Positions 1 through 9,260 of a stretch of 64,000 nt of DNA are shown here, piece after piece; positions within the stretch are counted from its first letter, which is position 1, and each line of letters begins with the position of its first letter. Position numbers and translations under genes: made by a program. A model generated the notes under the pieces. It made no database searches and had not been told where the DNA came from. It was given only the letters and a program-made list of their open reading frames with translations. Source of the DNA: Bythopirellula polymerisocia (GTDB lineage Bacteria; Planctomycetota; Planctomycetia; Pirellulales; Lacipirellulaceae); the NCBI RefSeq assembly GCF_007860015.1, contig NZ_SJPS01000001.1:620001-684000 (forward strand). The letters are read 5' to 3'.

Positions 1-1
1 T

Positions 2-814
2 TCGGCCGGGGCCTCCTTCGCGCCCAATCCTATCTATTTCGATCCGGAAAACATTGTCCGGCTGGCGATCGAAGGAGGCTGCAACGCGGTTGCCTCGACG
101 TATGGCGTCCTGGGAATCGTCGCGCGCAAATATGCCCACAAGATCCCCTTCATCGTCAAGATCAACCACAACGAGTTCCTAACCTATCCCAACAAGTTTG
201 ACCAAATTATGTTCGGCACGGTTGAACAGGCCTACGACATGGGCGCTGCTGCCGTCGGAGCCACCATTTACTTTGGTTCCGCCGAGTCAGCGCGGCAGAT
301 TGTCGAAGTTGCGGAGGCATTCCAGCGGGCGCACGAACTCGGCTTGGCAACGATCCTGTGGTGTTACTTGCGCAATTCTGAATTCAAGAAGGACAAAGAC
401 TACCACGTATCGGCTGACCTCACCGGCCAAGCCAATCACTTAGGAGTCACCATCCAGGCAGACATCATCAAGCAAAAGCTGCCCGAGAATAACGGTGGGT
501 ACAACGCCCTCAAGTTCGGGAAGACGTCTCCCAAGGTTTACGATGAATTGACCACCGATCATCCCATTGATCTGTGCCGCTACCAGGTGGCCAACTGCTA
601 CATGGGGAGATGCGGCTTGATCAATTCAGGAGGAGCCTCCAGTGGCAGTGGCGATCTGGCCGAGGCAGTCCGCACGGCAGTCATCAACAAGCGCGCCGGA
701 GGCATGGGTCTCATTAGTGGCCGCAAGGCGTTCCAACGACCCATGGCCGAAGGCGTGCAATTGCTCAACTCGATTCAGGATGTTTATCTCGATGCAAAGG
801 TGACGGTCGCGTAA
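2..814 (+). CDS. fbaB: Class I fructose-bisphosphate aldolase, 5' end missing
   Basis: This is the C-terminal 270 residues of a class I (Schiff-base) fructose-1,6-bisphosphate aldolase, which interconverts fructose 1,6-bisphosphate with dihydroxyacetone phosphate and glyceraldehyde 3-phosphate in cytosolic glycolysis and gluconeogenesis. The open frame runs into the left edge of the window, so the start lies outside; the family (E. coli FbaB) is about 350 residues, so roughly 80 are missing. The frame upstream of the first internal ATG (209) is clearly coding ([21 protein letters not shown]). Later blocks match the DhnA/FbaB family closely: GADIIKQK-like [34 protein letters not shown] and [17 protein letters not shown]. 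The lysines in these blocks include the expected Schiff-base region. It is transcribed away from the sigma/kinase operon and converges with it. Confidence 0.96.
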   Translation, partial: SAGASFAPNPIYFDPENIVRLAIEGGCNAVASTYGVLGIVARKYAHKIPFIVKINHNEFLTYPNKFDQIMFGTVEQAYDMGAAAVGATIYFGSAESARQIVEVAEAFQRAHELGLATILWCYLRNSEFKKDKDYHVSADLTGQANHLGVTIQADIIKQKLPENNGGYNALKFGKTSPKVYDELTTDHPIDLCRYQVANCYMGRCGLINSGGASSGSGDLAEAVRTAVINKRAGGMGLISGRKAFQRPMAEGVQLLNSIQDVYLDAKVTVA

Positions 815-820
815 TTCCCT

Positions 821-915
821 TCAGCCACGAAGTGGCGCCAGTCAATAGCCAGGGTGCGTGAGCCCCTGGAAGGAATGAAAAACGAATACACAGCCTCGAA
901 GAGGCGACAGAAGGG
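821..915. repeat. REP-like triple-palindrome element
   Basis: Just after the fbaB stop lie three small dyads in a row: CCACGAAGTGG, CCAGGGTGCGTGAGCCCCTGG-like (821-870 region), and CCTCGAAGAGG (893-903), followed by CGACAGAAGGGTCGAC. Short elements of this pattern are frequent between planctomycete and verrucomicrobial genes (from memory, not searched). It may serve as the fbaB terminator or as a REP-type element. There is no T-tract typical of an intrinsic terminator. Confidence 0.55.
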
Positions 916-1072
916 TCGACTCAAGAACTACTGCGGTAGCTTGATCAACTCCTTCTATCGGGCGGCATGACTTAGCTCGGTCTTTCATGGGCAACTTCAG
1001 CGCGCTGTGTCAAGAAAAATATCGCCCACGCGCCAGTTCCAAAAAACGGTTGGCTTTAGAGAGTATCACGCA

Positions 1073-2512
1073 TCAATGAGTATTTGAGACGTGCTTGGCT
1101 CTTCGTCGCCATCTGCCAAGAACGCAGACCTGCGCCGCGATCGACAGCAGCAACCATGTTGCCGGCTCTGGCACGGCAGTGGTGGAAGCAAGTGTGGAAG
1201 CCTTTAGCACTGGGTCAAGGATCAGCAACATGCTTTTAGATACGCCGTCAATTGTTCTGCTTCCTTGGGCGATGATTGTGGGCCAGCCATTGTCACGGCG
1301 ATCCGTCAACTCCATTGCACTTTCAAAGTGTGCACCATCGAGACTCGCTACATCAATTAAATCTGCAATATTCAGAAGACCATTCCCTTCGCTCCAATCA
1401 CCGTTCAGCAGAGTATCATAGTTCAGTAGGGCATCCCCGTCATTGTTTATAAACGCAGTTAACCAGTCAGATGCATTCGCATCGTCTGCGCCCACTGGAA
1501 GGTATTCAGACGTTCCAGCCGCCCAACTCGCGGCGAATCTCCTTGCATTAGACTTTTTGCCCCTCGTTTGTGTTCTTAGGATTCCAATTGCGGTGATATC
1601 GCCTTTGTCATTCATATCGATGGGGCCTACATCCCCAATTTGATACTCGGAGCCGAATGAATTAATGTATGGCTCTGCAAATTCAAAGTTAGTGTGATCA
1701 AAATTCATCCGAAATAGTTTTTGTTCGCCAGATACTGAGTTAACAATACGTCCTGCTATTATTGCGGGATCAGATCCGATGCTATCCGAAAGCTGCAGGG
1801 CATCGAAGTCCTGAACCTCCCACCCTGAGGGAAATTGAACCTTTTGAATAGTTGCGGGCGAGTTCCAGTTTCCTATGAGAAGACTCTTTTCGACGATGCC
1901 ACTAACGGTCTTCTCTGATGAGATAAGGATGTCCAGGCTATTATTAATTCGTAGTGCACTCTCCTTATCTGCGTTCGTATCGAAGGGTCCAAGGACCGAT
2001 AACTGGTACGGAGAGCCGCCGCTGGTTGCAAGCAAGAATGGTTTAGTAATAGTATTTTCAGAGCTAAACGGCTCGAGGTTCCCAACGATCATTCCATTGC
2101 TGTTGACTCCTATTGCGCTGCGAGTGTGCCAACCATCGTCGATTCCTCCGACCTCCAAGGCGAAAGCTGCTTCCGCCGGCGAGAGGCTTGCCTTTTCTTC
2201 TGGCGAAGTCAAAAAGAAAGAATTGCTGGAAGATATCGATGGCAGGTACGCTGTCGCGCGGCGGCCAACTGGCGTGTCGTTAGTCCAGCCGACGACAGCA
2301 GAGGCATCGTCATGGTTACTGTACTGAAAATTGCCACCCGGTAATCCAACTGAAGTTACCAAGTAGCTGACCGGGGCAGTCGGTGCAGGCGGGTCGCCTC
2401 CTCCAGGATTGCCACCTTTTTTTTTGGCGAGGCACTCGCTCGTAGCAACCATACTTACTACTAGCGAAGCTGCTAGCGGCAAACATAGTCGGAGAGTCGC
2501 TCGAATCAACAT
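1073..2512 (-). CDS. Secreted PEP-CTERM protein, function unknown
   Basis: A 479-residue exported protein. The frame stays open further upstream, but that part overlaps the preceding gene. The ATG at 2512 is preceded by AAGGAAG and begins a clear signal peptide (MLIRATLRLCLPLAASLVV...ECLA), so it is the better start. After a low-complexity KKKGGNPGGGDPPAP linker comes a body with HAF-like phrases (VVGWTNDT, MIVGNLEPF, DKGDITAIG). The C-terminus is a PEP-CTERM sorting signal: VPEPATWLLL, a hydrophobic segment, then GRWRRRAK. Proteins of this type are moved to the surface and processed by an exosortase. It is the last gene of the sigma/kinase operon and follows a second PEP-CTERM protein, so the two may be related surface proteins. 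No enzymatic domain is visible. Confidence 0.85.
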   Translation of the reverse strand: MLIRATLRLCLPLAASLVVSMVATSECLAKKKGGNPGGGDPPAPTAPVSYLVTSVGLPGGNFQYSNHDDASAVVGWTNDTPVGRRATAYLPSISSSNSFFLTSPEEKASLSPAEAAFALEVGGIDDGWHTRSAIGVNSNGMIVGNLEPFSSENTITKPFLLATSGGSPYQLSVLGPFDTNADKESALRINNSLDILISSEKTVSGIVEKSLLIGNWNSPATIQKVQFPSGWEVQDFDALQLSDSIGSDPAIIAGRIVNSVSGEQKLFRMNFDHTNFEFAEPYINSFGSEYQIGDVGPIDMNDKGDITAIGILRTQTRGKKSNARRFAASWAAGTSEYLPVGADDANASDWLTAFINNDGDALLNYDTLLNGDWSEGNGLLNIADLIDVASLDGAHFESAMELTDRRDNGWPTIIAQGSRTIDGVSKSMLLILDPVLKASTLASTTAVPEPATWLLLSIAAQVCVLGRWRRRAKHVSNTH

Positions 2513-2595
2513 GTTTTTTTCTTCCTTGCTTGATCTCTTGATTGTGAGAGTGTGAAGTGAATTGCTCGAAGGCATAGACTTGGCCAAACCAATAC

Positions 2596-3870
2596 TCACT
2601 GACCGGAACGGTAGTTGGAAATCGCACCTAGCCCGAGCGCCAACAGGAAAAGTGAAGAGGGCTCGGGTACTGTTGTGCCCCACGGAACGTCGAGGCGGAT
2701 CAGCCATGCGGTTTCTAGTCCGTCGGAGGGATGGTTCTCAGGGCTGGACCAACCAGTGAAGTATTGGCCGTTGGCTGATACACTTTGGATGCTGGTGAGA
2801 TTCCATCCTTCGAGTGCATCCCCCATCCCGTAACGGTCAATGAGAACTTGCTGAAAGTTCTCCATGCCAGCGGCTTCACTCCAGACGAACGGAATCTCAT
2901 CGGGATAGAATCCACTCCTGCCAACAATCAATCGACCGTCGGGAGTCATGTCACGGACTTGCGAGTCCGCCTCTCCGTTTTCTCCCTCGGTGCCGGGCAA
3001 AAACCCCAAACCCACGACGCCTGAATCCGCAGTCCAGCGGAACGCTTCGAGATCCGTTCCTGATGAACCATACGTTGTACCTGCAATAGTTGCTCCATCC
3101 GAAGAAACAACCGCAGGGTTAGGGCGTAATCCGCCATCGTCTGGTGCCCCTACAATTCCTGTGCCCAACATGCCATTGGATTCGCTCCACGTGAATACTT
3201 CGTATTCTGCCCCGGCAGACTGTCTATCAATACTTGTGCCAACGATTATGGCACCATCGTCAGAAATGTCGCTAGGATAAGTCGCATTGTTTCCAGCCAG
3301 ATGTCCGAGTCCGACCAGCCCATCCTCCTCGGTCCAACGAAACGGCTCTGGGTTGTCATCACTTACTGTAGTGATAGTGCCAATTACTACGCTGCCATTA
3401 TGAGAGACGCCATTGGCGGTCGTCGCTCTAGTCCCAGGATTAGGGTCGATGCCTTGCATTCCTCCGATTGTATTCTGGATAAACGCCGTCCGAGTATAAG
3501 ATGCATCGTCGTCGTAAGAGTATCCGACTATCGTCGAGCCATCTCTTGAGAGCGGTTGACGCCCATTCTCGCCAGCTCCACTTGAGTCGCCGCCAGGTAA
3601 CGGGCCTAAGCCGACCATTCCGCTCACATCGGTCCAACGAAAAGCTTCGGAAACGCTTGGATCTCCGTATCGCATGATTCCTGCTACGACCATTCCGTCA
3701 TTAGAAACGCCATACGCACGACTATTAATGCTCGATAGGTTCTCTAGCACAATGAAATCAGCAGCGTGAGTCAGCTGGCAGGAGGCAGCAACGATAAGAA
3801 ATGCAGAGAGATGAAACACCCTCACAGATTTGACAGTTCGGACGGCATCGATTTGTTGCTCATGATTCAT
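2596..3870 (-). CDS. HAF-repeat PEP-CTERM protein
   Basis: A 424-residue exported protein with an N-terminal signal segment (VFHLSAFLIVAASCQLTHA, about residues 18-36). The body is built of repeated HAF units (probable extracellular repeats), each with an EAFRWT / GMVGLG / DGSTIVG pattern: AFRWTDVSGMVGLG, PFRWTEEDGLVGLG, AFRWTADSGVVGLG. Between the units are phrases such as SRDGSTIVGYS and SHNGSVVIG. The C-terminus is VPEPSSLFLLALGLGAI followed by YRSGQ, a PEP-CTERM signal. HAF proteins probably fold as beta-propeller-like surface proteins of unknown ligand. A GGAG ribosome site lies about ten bases before the ATG at 3870. It sits between a small lipoprotein and another PEP-CTERM gene on the same strand. 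Confidence 0.88.
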   Translation of the reverse strand: MNHEQQIDAVRTVKSVRVFHLSAFLIVAASCQLTHAADFIVLENLSSINSRAYGVSNDGMVVAGIMRYGDPSVSEAFRWTDVSGMVGLGPLPGGDSSGAGENGRQPLSRDGSTIVGYSYDDDASYTRTAFIQNTIGGMQGIDPNPGTRATTANGVSHNGSVVIGTITTVSDDNPEPFRWTEEDGLVGLGHLAGNNATYPSDISDDGAIIVGTSIDRQSAGAEYEVFTWSESNGMLGTGIVGAPDDGGLRPNPAVVSSDGATIAGTTYGSSGTDLEAFRWTADSGVVGLGFLPGTEGENGEADSQVRDMTPDGRLIVGRSGFYPDEIPFVWSEAAGMENFQQVLIDRYGMGDALEGWNLTSIQSVSANGQYFTGWSSPENHPSDGLETAWLIRLDVPWGTTVPEPSSLFLLALGLGAISNYRSGQ

Positions 3871-3966
3871 TGGAAGATTCTCCAGGTTTGGTAAGGAAGT
3901 AATGAGGTGTTAAGTGGCGAGTTGTACGCAGCTTGTAAAGTAATTCACCGATGGTTCATGAGTTCG

Positions 3967-4152
3967 TTATTCCTCTTTTTGCGTCGGTTGCCGATCGCGA
4001 GGTGTGGTTTCCGAAGCCCCCTCGAGCAACCGGGGTTGCGCTGATGGTGGCGGAGCCGGATTTTTTGGAATCTCAACCGCATTCTCTGACTCGCACCCGG
4101 TGACCACGAACAGCAGGATCGCCACTGATATTTTTTGAAACTTAAATAGCAT
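3967..4152 (-). CDS. Small lipoprotein
   Basis: A 61-residue protein with a short N-terminus (MLFKFQKIS), a hydrophobic stretch (VAILLFVV) and the lipobox VVTGC, so the mature lipoprotein would start at Cys19 or so. The rest is a short Pro/Glu-rich tail without recognisable domain (NPAPPPSAQPR). It lies 32 bases after the DUF1559 gene and is probably co-transcribed with it. Small lipoproteins directly downstream of DUF1559 genes are common in planctomycetes. Function unknown. Confidence 0.75.
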   Translation of the reverse strand: MLFKFQKISVAILLFVVTGCESENAVEIPKNPAPPPSAQPRLLEGASETTPRDRQPTQKEE

Positions 4153-4184
4153 CGTTGTTTTCTACCTAGCCTGCAGGAAAGTTC

Positions 4185-5111
4185 TCACCAGTCAGAAGAT
4201 GCGGGGGCGATCTCACCATCGTACATCCCGCCGATGGCAATCAGCACATCGGGATCGATTTGCTTGCTCACACCATGTACCGAACCGTCGACATAACAAA
4301 ACTGGACGATGCCTGGGTGTCTGCTCCCAAAATGCAATGGATGGCTGTCGCTGAGGCCCTGACCCACATGAAGCGGGCCGGCGCCCATCCAGGCATAAGG
4401 GACTTGCTCATCTCCAAACATGCCCAAACCCTCACCAAACAAGAGCGTTCTGCTCGCGCCATCGAGAACATTTGTGAATTGGTTTTTAGACCGGTCGGTA
4501 AACACTCCCTGGTAGTCGTCCCAACTGGTATCTGTTGTGCCCCAGGCCCCTGCACAACCGTGGTAATTGGTCATGCCCAGAAGCAAATCGGCAGGCTCTC
4601 CTCTGGACAGCGCTGTAGCATGCAAGTACATACCGAAGAAAACGTCGTAATAATGAATCAATAGAATGGCATCCTCGGGCTCATGAGGTGCCGAAGGACA
4701 GTGAAGCATCGGGATTTGAGTCTGGGCGATGCCATAGGTCGGCGCATCGAACCACCAATTGACACCGATTTTTTGAGGGTCAAGCTCGACTTCAATCCGC
4801 ATGGCGACCTGACCGAGTTCCAACTGAGGCAACAGATAGGGCAAAGTACCCACGAATTGATGGTTTTCTTGTATAGGCGGCACTTCGATTGGCTGGCCCG
4901 GACCCAAGTAACCTGGCGGTAGTCGACGATTGCTGTCGTGGTACTGATGTGCCGCGATGCCTAATTGCTTTAGTCGACTTTGGCACTGAGTTCGTCGGGC
5001 CGCTTCGCGCGCCGACTGGATCGCTGGCAACAGGAGGCTAGTCAAGGTGCCGATGATGCCAAATACCACGAGTAATTCCGTGAGCGTAAAGCCTCGACGC
5101 GAACGGTTCAT
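4185..5111 (-). CDS. DUF1559 prepilin-like protein
   Basis: A 308-residue protein of the planctomycete DUF1559 family. It starts with a type IV prepilin-like cleavage and methylation motif ([19 protein letters not shown], residues 5-23), followed by [17 protein letters not shown], the diagnostic DUF1559 stretch. Near the C-terminus is the H-x9-DG motif ([18 protein letters not shown]). Proteins of this family are expected to be processed by a prepilin peptidase and to form pseudopilin-like surface structures; their role is not established. The ATG at 5111 overlaps the stop of the kinase gene by four bases (ATGA), which indicates translational coupling with the kinase. Confidence 0.95.
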   Translation of the reverse strand: MNRSRRGFTLTELLVVFGIIGTLTSLLLPAIQSAREAARRTQCQSRLKQLGIAAHQYHDSNRRLPPGYLGPGQPIEVPPIQENHQFVGTLPYLLPQLELGQVAMRIEVELDPQKIGVNWWFDAPTYGIAQTQIPMLHCPSAPHEPEDAILLIHYYDVFFGMYLHATALSRGEPADLLLGMTNYHGCAGAWGTTDTSWDDYQGVFTDRSKNQFTNVLDGASRTLLFGEGLGMFGDEQVPYAWMGAGPLHVGQGLSDSHPLHFGSRHPGIVQFCYVDGSVHGVSKQIDPDVLIAIGGMYDGEIAPASSDW

Positions 5112-8100
5112 GGCTGCAGCCTTTCGCCAAAGGATTTGTCAGCCGTCAGTTGCTGCAATCCAAGCAGATGGGCTGCTTCCGCACGCAGGGCAACCAGTTC
5201 GACGTTGTTCGGATTGTGTTGTTCAAGCCACTTGGTGGCCTGCTCATACATCTTCCTCGCCTGTTCGCTTTGACCGGCTTGGTGATAGGCCATTGCCAGA
5301 TAGAACCATCCGTAGCTGTCGGCGCCGGAATCAGCCTCAGCAAAGTCGGCGAGAAAGTTGACGGCATCGGCAGACGATCCACCCCGATACCAGCTGACTC
5401 CGTTGGCGACACTCATCACAACAAGGCCTTCATTGAAATGCGCAGGTTCCTCAACTAACTGCTGGTCGTAGACTGAAGCGCGCTCGTCGGGAAATTGCTC
5501 GAGGAACCAGTCCAGATCAGCTTGTGTGTGAACGCCACTGAGGGTGGTGGCGGTGCTGGGAGTGTATCGCAGTAGTCGCTGCCAAGTGCGGGCAGCCGAC
5601 ATGGCCATAGCGTCGTCTTCGGCGTGGTTGGCATCCCGCAGTAGCTCCGCCAGGCATGCGCGGGCGTTGGCTTCGACAACTCCAAATCGTGGAAGCGGAT
5701 ACGTGCTTCTCAGAACATAGGCAGCGCGCACAGCGTCGGCGAGCACTTGCTGAGATTCGTAAAAACGATTCAACTCGCCCAGGGTGCGGCCACGGCGAAT
5801 TTCAATCTCAACAAATTGGCGAAACGCTTCCGGCTCTGCATACCGTGCCCATTCAGCTTCGTGGGTGATGGCGTAAGTCATCAGCATGTTAGGCGACACG
5901 TCGCTGCGAAGTGCGATCTGGGCTTTTTGCTGAGCGCGGCCGAGAATCTCATTGGCAGCCTCCCACCGCTCCTGTGCAATTTGTACGTCGGCCAACTCAA
6001 TGAGCGCCGCGACTTGGATCTGCTTGAGTTGCCGCGAGTCAAACGAATCATTGGCCAGATAGGCCAAACGAATCTCTGCATCGCTGGCCAGTTTTTCGGC
6101 TTCGTCCAAGTTGCCTTGGAATCGCAGTACTCGCGAGAGCGCCACACGGCTCCGCTGGAAGGCCAGCTGGTAATCGGAGGACTTTCTCTCCGATTTCCAC
6201 GCCGCCTCAGAGAAAGCGACTGCCTGGCGTGTGAGCTGCTCCGCCTGATCAAGTCGCCCTTCGCGCAACTCGAGTGCAGCGCGGTCGAGGTTGTTTTGCA
6301 CCATAGCCAGGCGATAGTTGGCGTCGTTAGGATAATCGCGGGTGAGTGGTTCCAGCAGTTCGCGAGCGCTGTCCCACGCGGCAACTGCCTTGGGGAGTTT
6401 TTCGTGAGCGGCATGCAGCGCGCCGAGCCCTTGATAACTGGCGGCCAGTTCCGCGCGGCGGTCGGGATCGTCGACGAATGCATCGAGCAACGCTTCATGA
6501 GTCTTGATCGAGAGATTGTAAGCACTGTTGGCCTGACGGTATTGGCCGAGCTTATGCTGAATCTGTGCCACGCGGCCATACGAGGTGCCTGCTTCCCACT
6601 GCGACTGGGGATCGTCGCGGGCTTCTTCCGCGAGCCGCTGATAGATGCGGAGGGCTTTTTCCAAAAAGCCGCGCTGGGTCGGCGTGATCTCGCGATCCTC
6701 GGCGATCCAGTCGCTGGCAAGCTCGGAGTACATTTGATCGACAGCCAGCCGGGCGAATTGCAAACTGTCCTGCGCATCGTCGAGGGCGATCGCAGTTTGC
6801 GAGCGAGCCCGATTGAGGACCGCCATCCCAACCCCCAACAGGACTGTCGCCAAGAGCGAGCCGCCGAGCAGCATCGTGACCAGCGCCACATGACGCCGCA
6901 TCCAACGCTGTGTGCGATTGGCTAGCGACGGCGGCTTGGCAGCGATAGCGCGATCCTCGGCAAACGCCCGTAGATCAGTGGCCAGCTCCCCAGCCGATTG
7001 ATACCGGTCGGCAGGCTCTTTTTCCATCGTCTTCGCCACGATCGTTTCCAGATCAGTGGGAACACGTGCGTCGACTTGCCGCAACGCGGGGGGTGCCTTG
7101 TCAGAGATTTGCTGGAGCAATTTGGCGCGGTCTTCACAGTCGAACGCCGGTCGCAACGCAATCAGTTCAAACAGGGTGGCTCCCAGGGCGTGGATGTCTG
7201 TGCGGAAGTCGACCATCACCGGCTTGCCGGCGGCCTGTTCGGGGCTCATATAACGCAAGGTTCCCAGAATGTCGCCGGTGAGCGTGACGCCGGCCTCGCT
7301 TTCCAGGCGTGCCAGGCCAAAATCGGTGATCCAAACCTGGGATTGCTGATCAATTAGCAAGTTCGCCGGTTTGATGTCGCGGTGGACAACCCCTTGATTG
7401 TGGGCATAGTCGAGCGCGTCGGCGGCATCGGCGATCAACTTCGCAACACGCCGGAAGTAGTCCTGGGGATTCTCTGTCCGAACGGTTGAGAGCGCAGCCA
7501 CCGTATCGATTTGGGATTGATGATTTCTGATTTCTGATTGCTCGGCTGCAGTGTCTCGACTAACCTCTAGCCTCTGACCTCTAGCCTCTTCACTCTCCCG
7601 TTCCTTCAATTCGAGGATCGCTTGCGCCAAACTACGGCCTTCGACCAGTTCCATAGCGTAGTAATGCACACCGCGCTCGACGCCGACCGAGTAGACGCCG
7701 ACGATGTGCGGATGCTTGAGCGTGGCAGCGGCGCGGGCTTCGTTTTTGAATCGTTCGAGTTGTGGCGGACTCAGCGTCGCCGCGAGGGGCAAGACTTTGA
7801 GCGCCACGCGACGACCGAGCGAGATTTGCTCGGCCTCATACACAACACCCATTCCTCCACGGCCTAGCTCATGCAGGATGCGAAAATCTCCGAGCATGCC
7901 CGAGGAAGCGCGTGGAGGCCCGGCAGCAGCTGCATGTGGCTGGGTAAAGGATTCCGAGACGATCGAGTGGTCGAGGTTAGCCATCGCCTCCAGCGTAGGA
8001 AGCAACCTTTCCAGTTGTTCCCGCTCCTCTGGATAATCTGCCGTGAGTACGTCGAGGTCGATCGATTCCGTGTTGGCCAGTTTTTCCGAAACGAGCATGA

Positions 8101-8161
8101 CCAACCGATCTAGCTCGGAGGAAGCGACCAAAGATTCAGATTGTGAACAAGTAGACGACAT
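5108..8161 (-). CDS. Ser/Thr protein kinase with TPR-like C-terminal half
   Basis: A 1017-residue membrane-bound Hanks-type kinase. Seen in order: an N-terminal helical region (1-90), a kinase domain with the glycine-rich loop [12 protein letters not shown] (99-110), VALK lysine near 122, catalytic [10 protein letters not shown] (260-269), DFGLAR (280-285) and the SPEQ activation-loop end (306-309). A probable membrane segment follows near 425-450 ([21 protein letters not shown]), then about 550 residues of helical TPR-like repeats outside the membrane. The family phosphorylates Ser/Thr on partner proteins. It starts six bases after the sigma gene, so sigma factor and kinase form a pair as in many planctomycetes. 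Residues about 187-218, between the hinge and the HRD loop, are encoded by low-complexity word repeats and look like an in-frame insertion. Confidence 0.96.
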   Translation of the reverse strand: MSSTCSQSESLVASSELDRLVMLVSEKLANTESIDLDVLTADYPEEREQLERLLPTLEAMANLDHSIVSESFTQPHAAAAGPPRASSGMLGDFRILHELGRGGMGVVYEAEQISLGRRVALKVLPLAATLSPPQLERFKNEARAAATLKHPHIVGVYSVGVERGVHYYAMELVEGRSLAQAILELKERESEEARGQRLEVSRDTAAEQSEIRNHQSQIDTVAALSTVRTENPQDYFRRVAKLIADAADALDYAHNQGVVHRDIKPANLLIDQQSQVWITDFGLARLESEAGVTLTGDILGTLRYMSPEQAAGKPVMVDFRTDIHALGATLFELIALRPAFDCEDRAKLLQQISDKAPPALRQVDARVPTDLETIVAKTMEKEPADRYQSAGELATDLRAFAEDRAIAAKPPSLANRTQRWMRRHVALVTMLLGGSLLATVLLGVGMAVLNRARSQTAIALDDAQDSLQFARLAVDQMYSELASDWIAEDREITPTQRGFLEKALRIYQRLAEEARDDPQSQWEAGTSYGRVAQIQHKLGQYRQANSAYNLSIKTHEALLDAFVDDPDRRAELAASYQGLGALHAAHEKLPKAVAAWDSARELLEPLTRDYPNDANYRLAMVQNNLDRAALELREGRLDQAEQLTRQAVAFSEAAWKSERKSSDYQLAFQRSRVALSRVLRFQGNLDEAEKLASDAEIRLAYLANDSFDSRQLKQIQVAALIELADVQIAQERWEAANEILGRAQQKAQIALRSDVSPNMLMTYAITHEAEWARYAEPEAFRQFVEIEIRRGRTLGELNRFYESQQVLADAVRAAYVLRSTYPLPRFGVVEANARACLAELLRDANHAEDDAMAMSAARTWQRLLRYTPSTATTLSGVHTQADLDWFLEQFPDERASVYDQQLVEEPAHFNEGLVVMSVANGVSWYRGGSSADAVNFLADFAEADSGADSYGWFYLAMAYHQAGQSEQARKMYEQATKWLEQHNPNNVELVALRAEAAHLLGLQQLTADKSFGERLQP
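7508..7600. repeat. Word-like repeat inserted in the kinase gene
   Basis: Two low-complexity word blocks stand next to each other inside the kinase gene: TGATTTCTGATTTCTGATTG (about 7521-7540) and CCTCTAGCCTCTGACCTCTAG (about 7564-7585, TAGCCTC units). They keep the reading frame and encode the charged loop [19 protein letters not shown]. The same vocabulary (GAGGCTAGA...) occurs in the gene-free DNA at 9140-9170. Confidence 0.7.
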
Positions 8162-8166
8162 AATAA

Positions 8167-8763
8167 TCAGTCGTGGCTAAGCAGTTGGTGAAGACGTTGC
8201 ACTGCGCGACGGTAACGGGAATAAACGGCCTGTTGATCGATACCCAACACGGCGGCGATTTCTGGAACACTGAGTTCTTCGAGATGTTTCAGCACGATCA
8301 CTTCATGGGCTGCCGGTGGCAGGGCGCTGAGAGCTTGTTGCACACGGTCGCGCACCTCTTGGCGGAGTGCTTGCTCGCTAGCCGTGGCACCGGTGGCCAA
8401 CATGTGATCGACCAGCACCATTCGTGAATCGCCTGACAGTTCAAGGGGGCTAGCCTCGCGGCGGACACTGCGACACTCCGCGTCGATATGGCGCCGCGTC
8501 ATTGCGATCAACTTGTCCCAGGCTATTCCGCGGAGCCAGGGATAGAAAGGGATCTGGCGATCAGACGCGTAACCAGGCAGCCGTCGATGGGCCTCAGCAA
8601 GCGTGTCTTGCACCACGTCGGAGGGATCAAGTCGCGCGGCCAACCGTGGATCGATGCGGAGATTCACCATCCGGCGCAGCCGCTGCTCGTGTCGCGTCAA
8701 CAAGGTTGCGACGGCCGACGAGTGGCCTTGGCAAACGCTGTCGAGAAGTTGGTCGGTGTCCAT
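8167..8763 (-). CDS. ECF-type RNA polymerase sigma factor
   Basis: A sigma-70 family factor of the extracytoplasmic-function class, about 198 residues from ATG 8763, or 210 from a GTG at 8799 in the same frame; neither start has a strong ribosome site. Region 2 is visible as RMVNLRIDPRLAARLDPSDVVQDTL and FYPWLRGIAWDKL, and region 4 as ALSALPPAAHEVIVLKHLEELS followed by the helix-turn-helix VPEIAAVLGIDQQAVYSRYRRA. It recruits RNA polymerase to its own promoter set. It lies five bases upstream of the Ser/Thr kinase. In planctomycetes such kinase-linked sigma factors are thought to be controlled by phosphorylation rather than by an anti-sigma factor; no anti-sigma gene is present here. Confidence 0.94.
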   Translation of the reverse strand: MDTDQLLDSVCQGHSSAVATLLTRHEQRLRRMVNLRIDPRLAARLDPSDVVQDTLAEAHRRLPGYASDRQIPFYPWLRGIAWDKLIAMTRRHIDAECRSVRREASPLELSGDSRMVLVDHMLATGATASEQALRQEVRDRVQQALSALPPAAHEVIVLKHLEELSVPEIAAVLGIDQQAVYSRYRRAVQRLHQLLSHD

Positions 8764-8799
8764 GAGGAAAGTCTGTGCTGAGTTGAGATGTTTCTCCAC

Positions 8800-9260
8800 T
8801 ACCCCTAAACCAGCAGCCGAGTCTCAGATCTGGTCGCACATTCTCTCAGATTTGGCGAAAAAAGCAAAATTTGCCTTAGAAAAGGCCGCGGAGGGGCAAT
8901 TCCCGGCGGTTTCCCCCACCTAAGTGGTCCGATTTATCGTGGGGTTGCTGATGCGATCCACGTAAGTCGATTTGCAATAATATCTTCGCATCAGAAGGGA
9001 TTAAATCCATGTTTGCGCTCAAAACGACCGCCGCGGCTTCCTCCTCATCCTTTCAAAACCCCTCCCCCATAATTCATTGCTTTGCAATGATTTACGTCTC
9101 CGCGCCTCCGCGGTAAAAACTCTCCCCCCAGTCCCCAGTCAAATAGAGGCTAGATGTTAGAGGGCAGAGACCAGGAGGAAGTAGGGATACAGTTCGCAAT
9201 TCGATCAATCCATCACTCATAAACTTCCCCCCCTTCTGCGACCCTGCGCCTCCGCCGAAA
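8800..9260. other. Gene-free region upstream of the sigma operon
   Basis: No coding sequence is convincing here. It should hold the promoter of the sigma/kinase operon, which I cannot place. A perfect 9-base inverted repeat, CTGATGCGA (8948-8956) and TCGCATCAG (8986-8994), surrounds a 29-base A/T-rich loop. From about 9030 the DNA becomes word-like and low in complexity: CCTCCCCC, GTCTCCGCGCCTCCGCGG (about 9086-9112), CCCCAGTCCCCAGTC, GAGGCTAGATGTTAGAGG, and TGCGCCTCCGCCG. These words also occur in the adjoining long repeat and at other places in the window. Confidence 0.6.

Noticed and set aside
2513-2707. N-terminal extension of the first PEP-CTERM protein
   Set aside because: It overlaps the preceding HAF-repeat gene and lies before a clear ribosome site and signal peptide at 2512.
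5747-6925. 392-residue plus-strand frame
   Set aside because: It is antisense to the TPR-like half of the Ser/Thr kinase gene; the sense protein has clear motifs.
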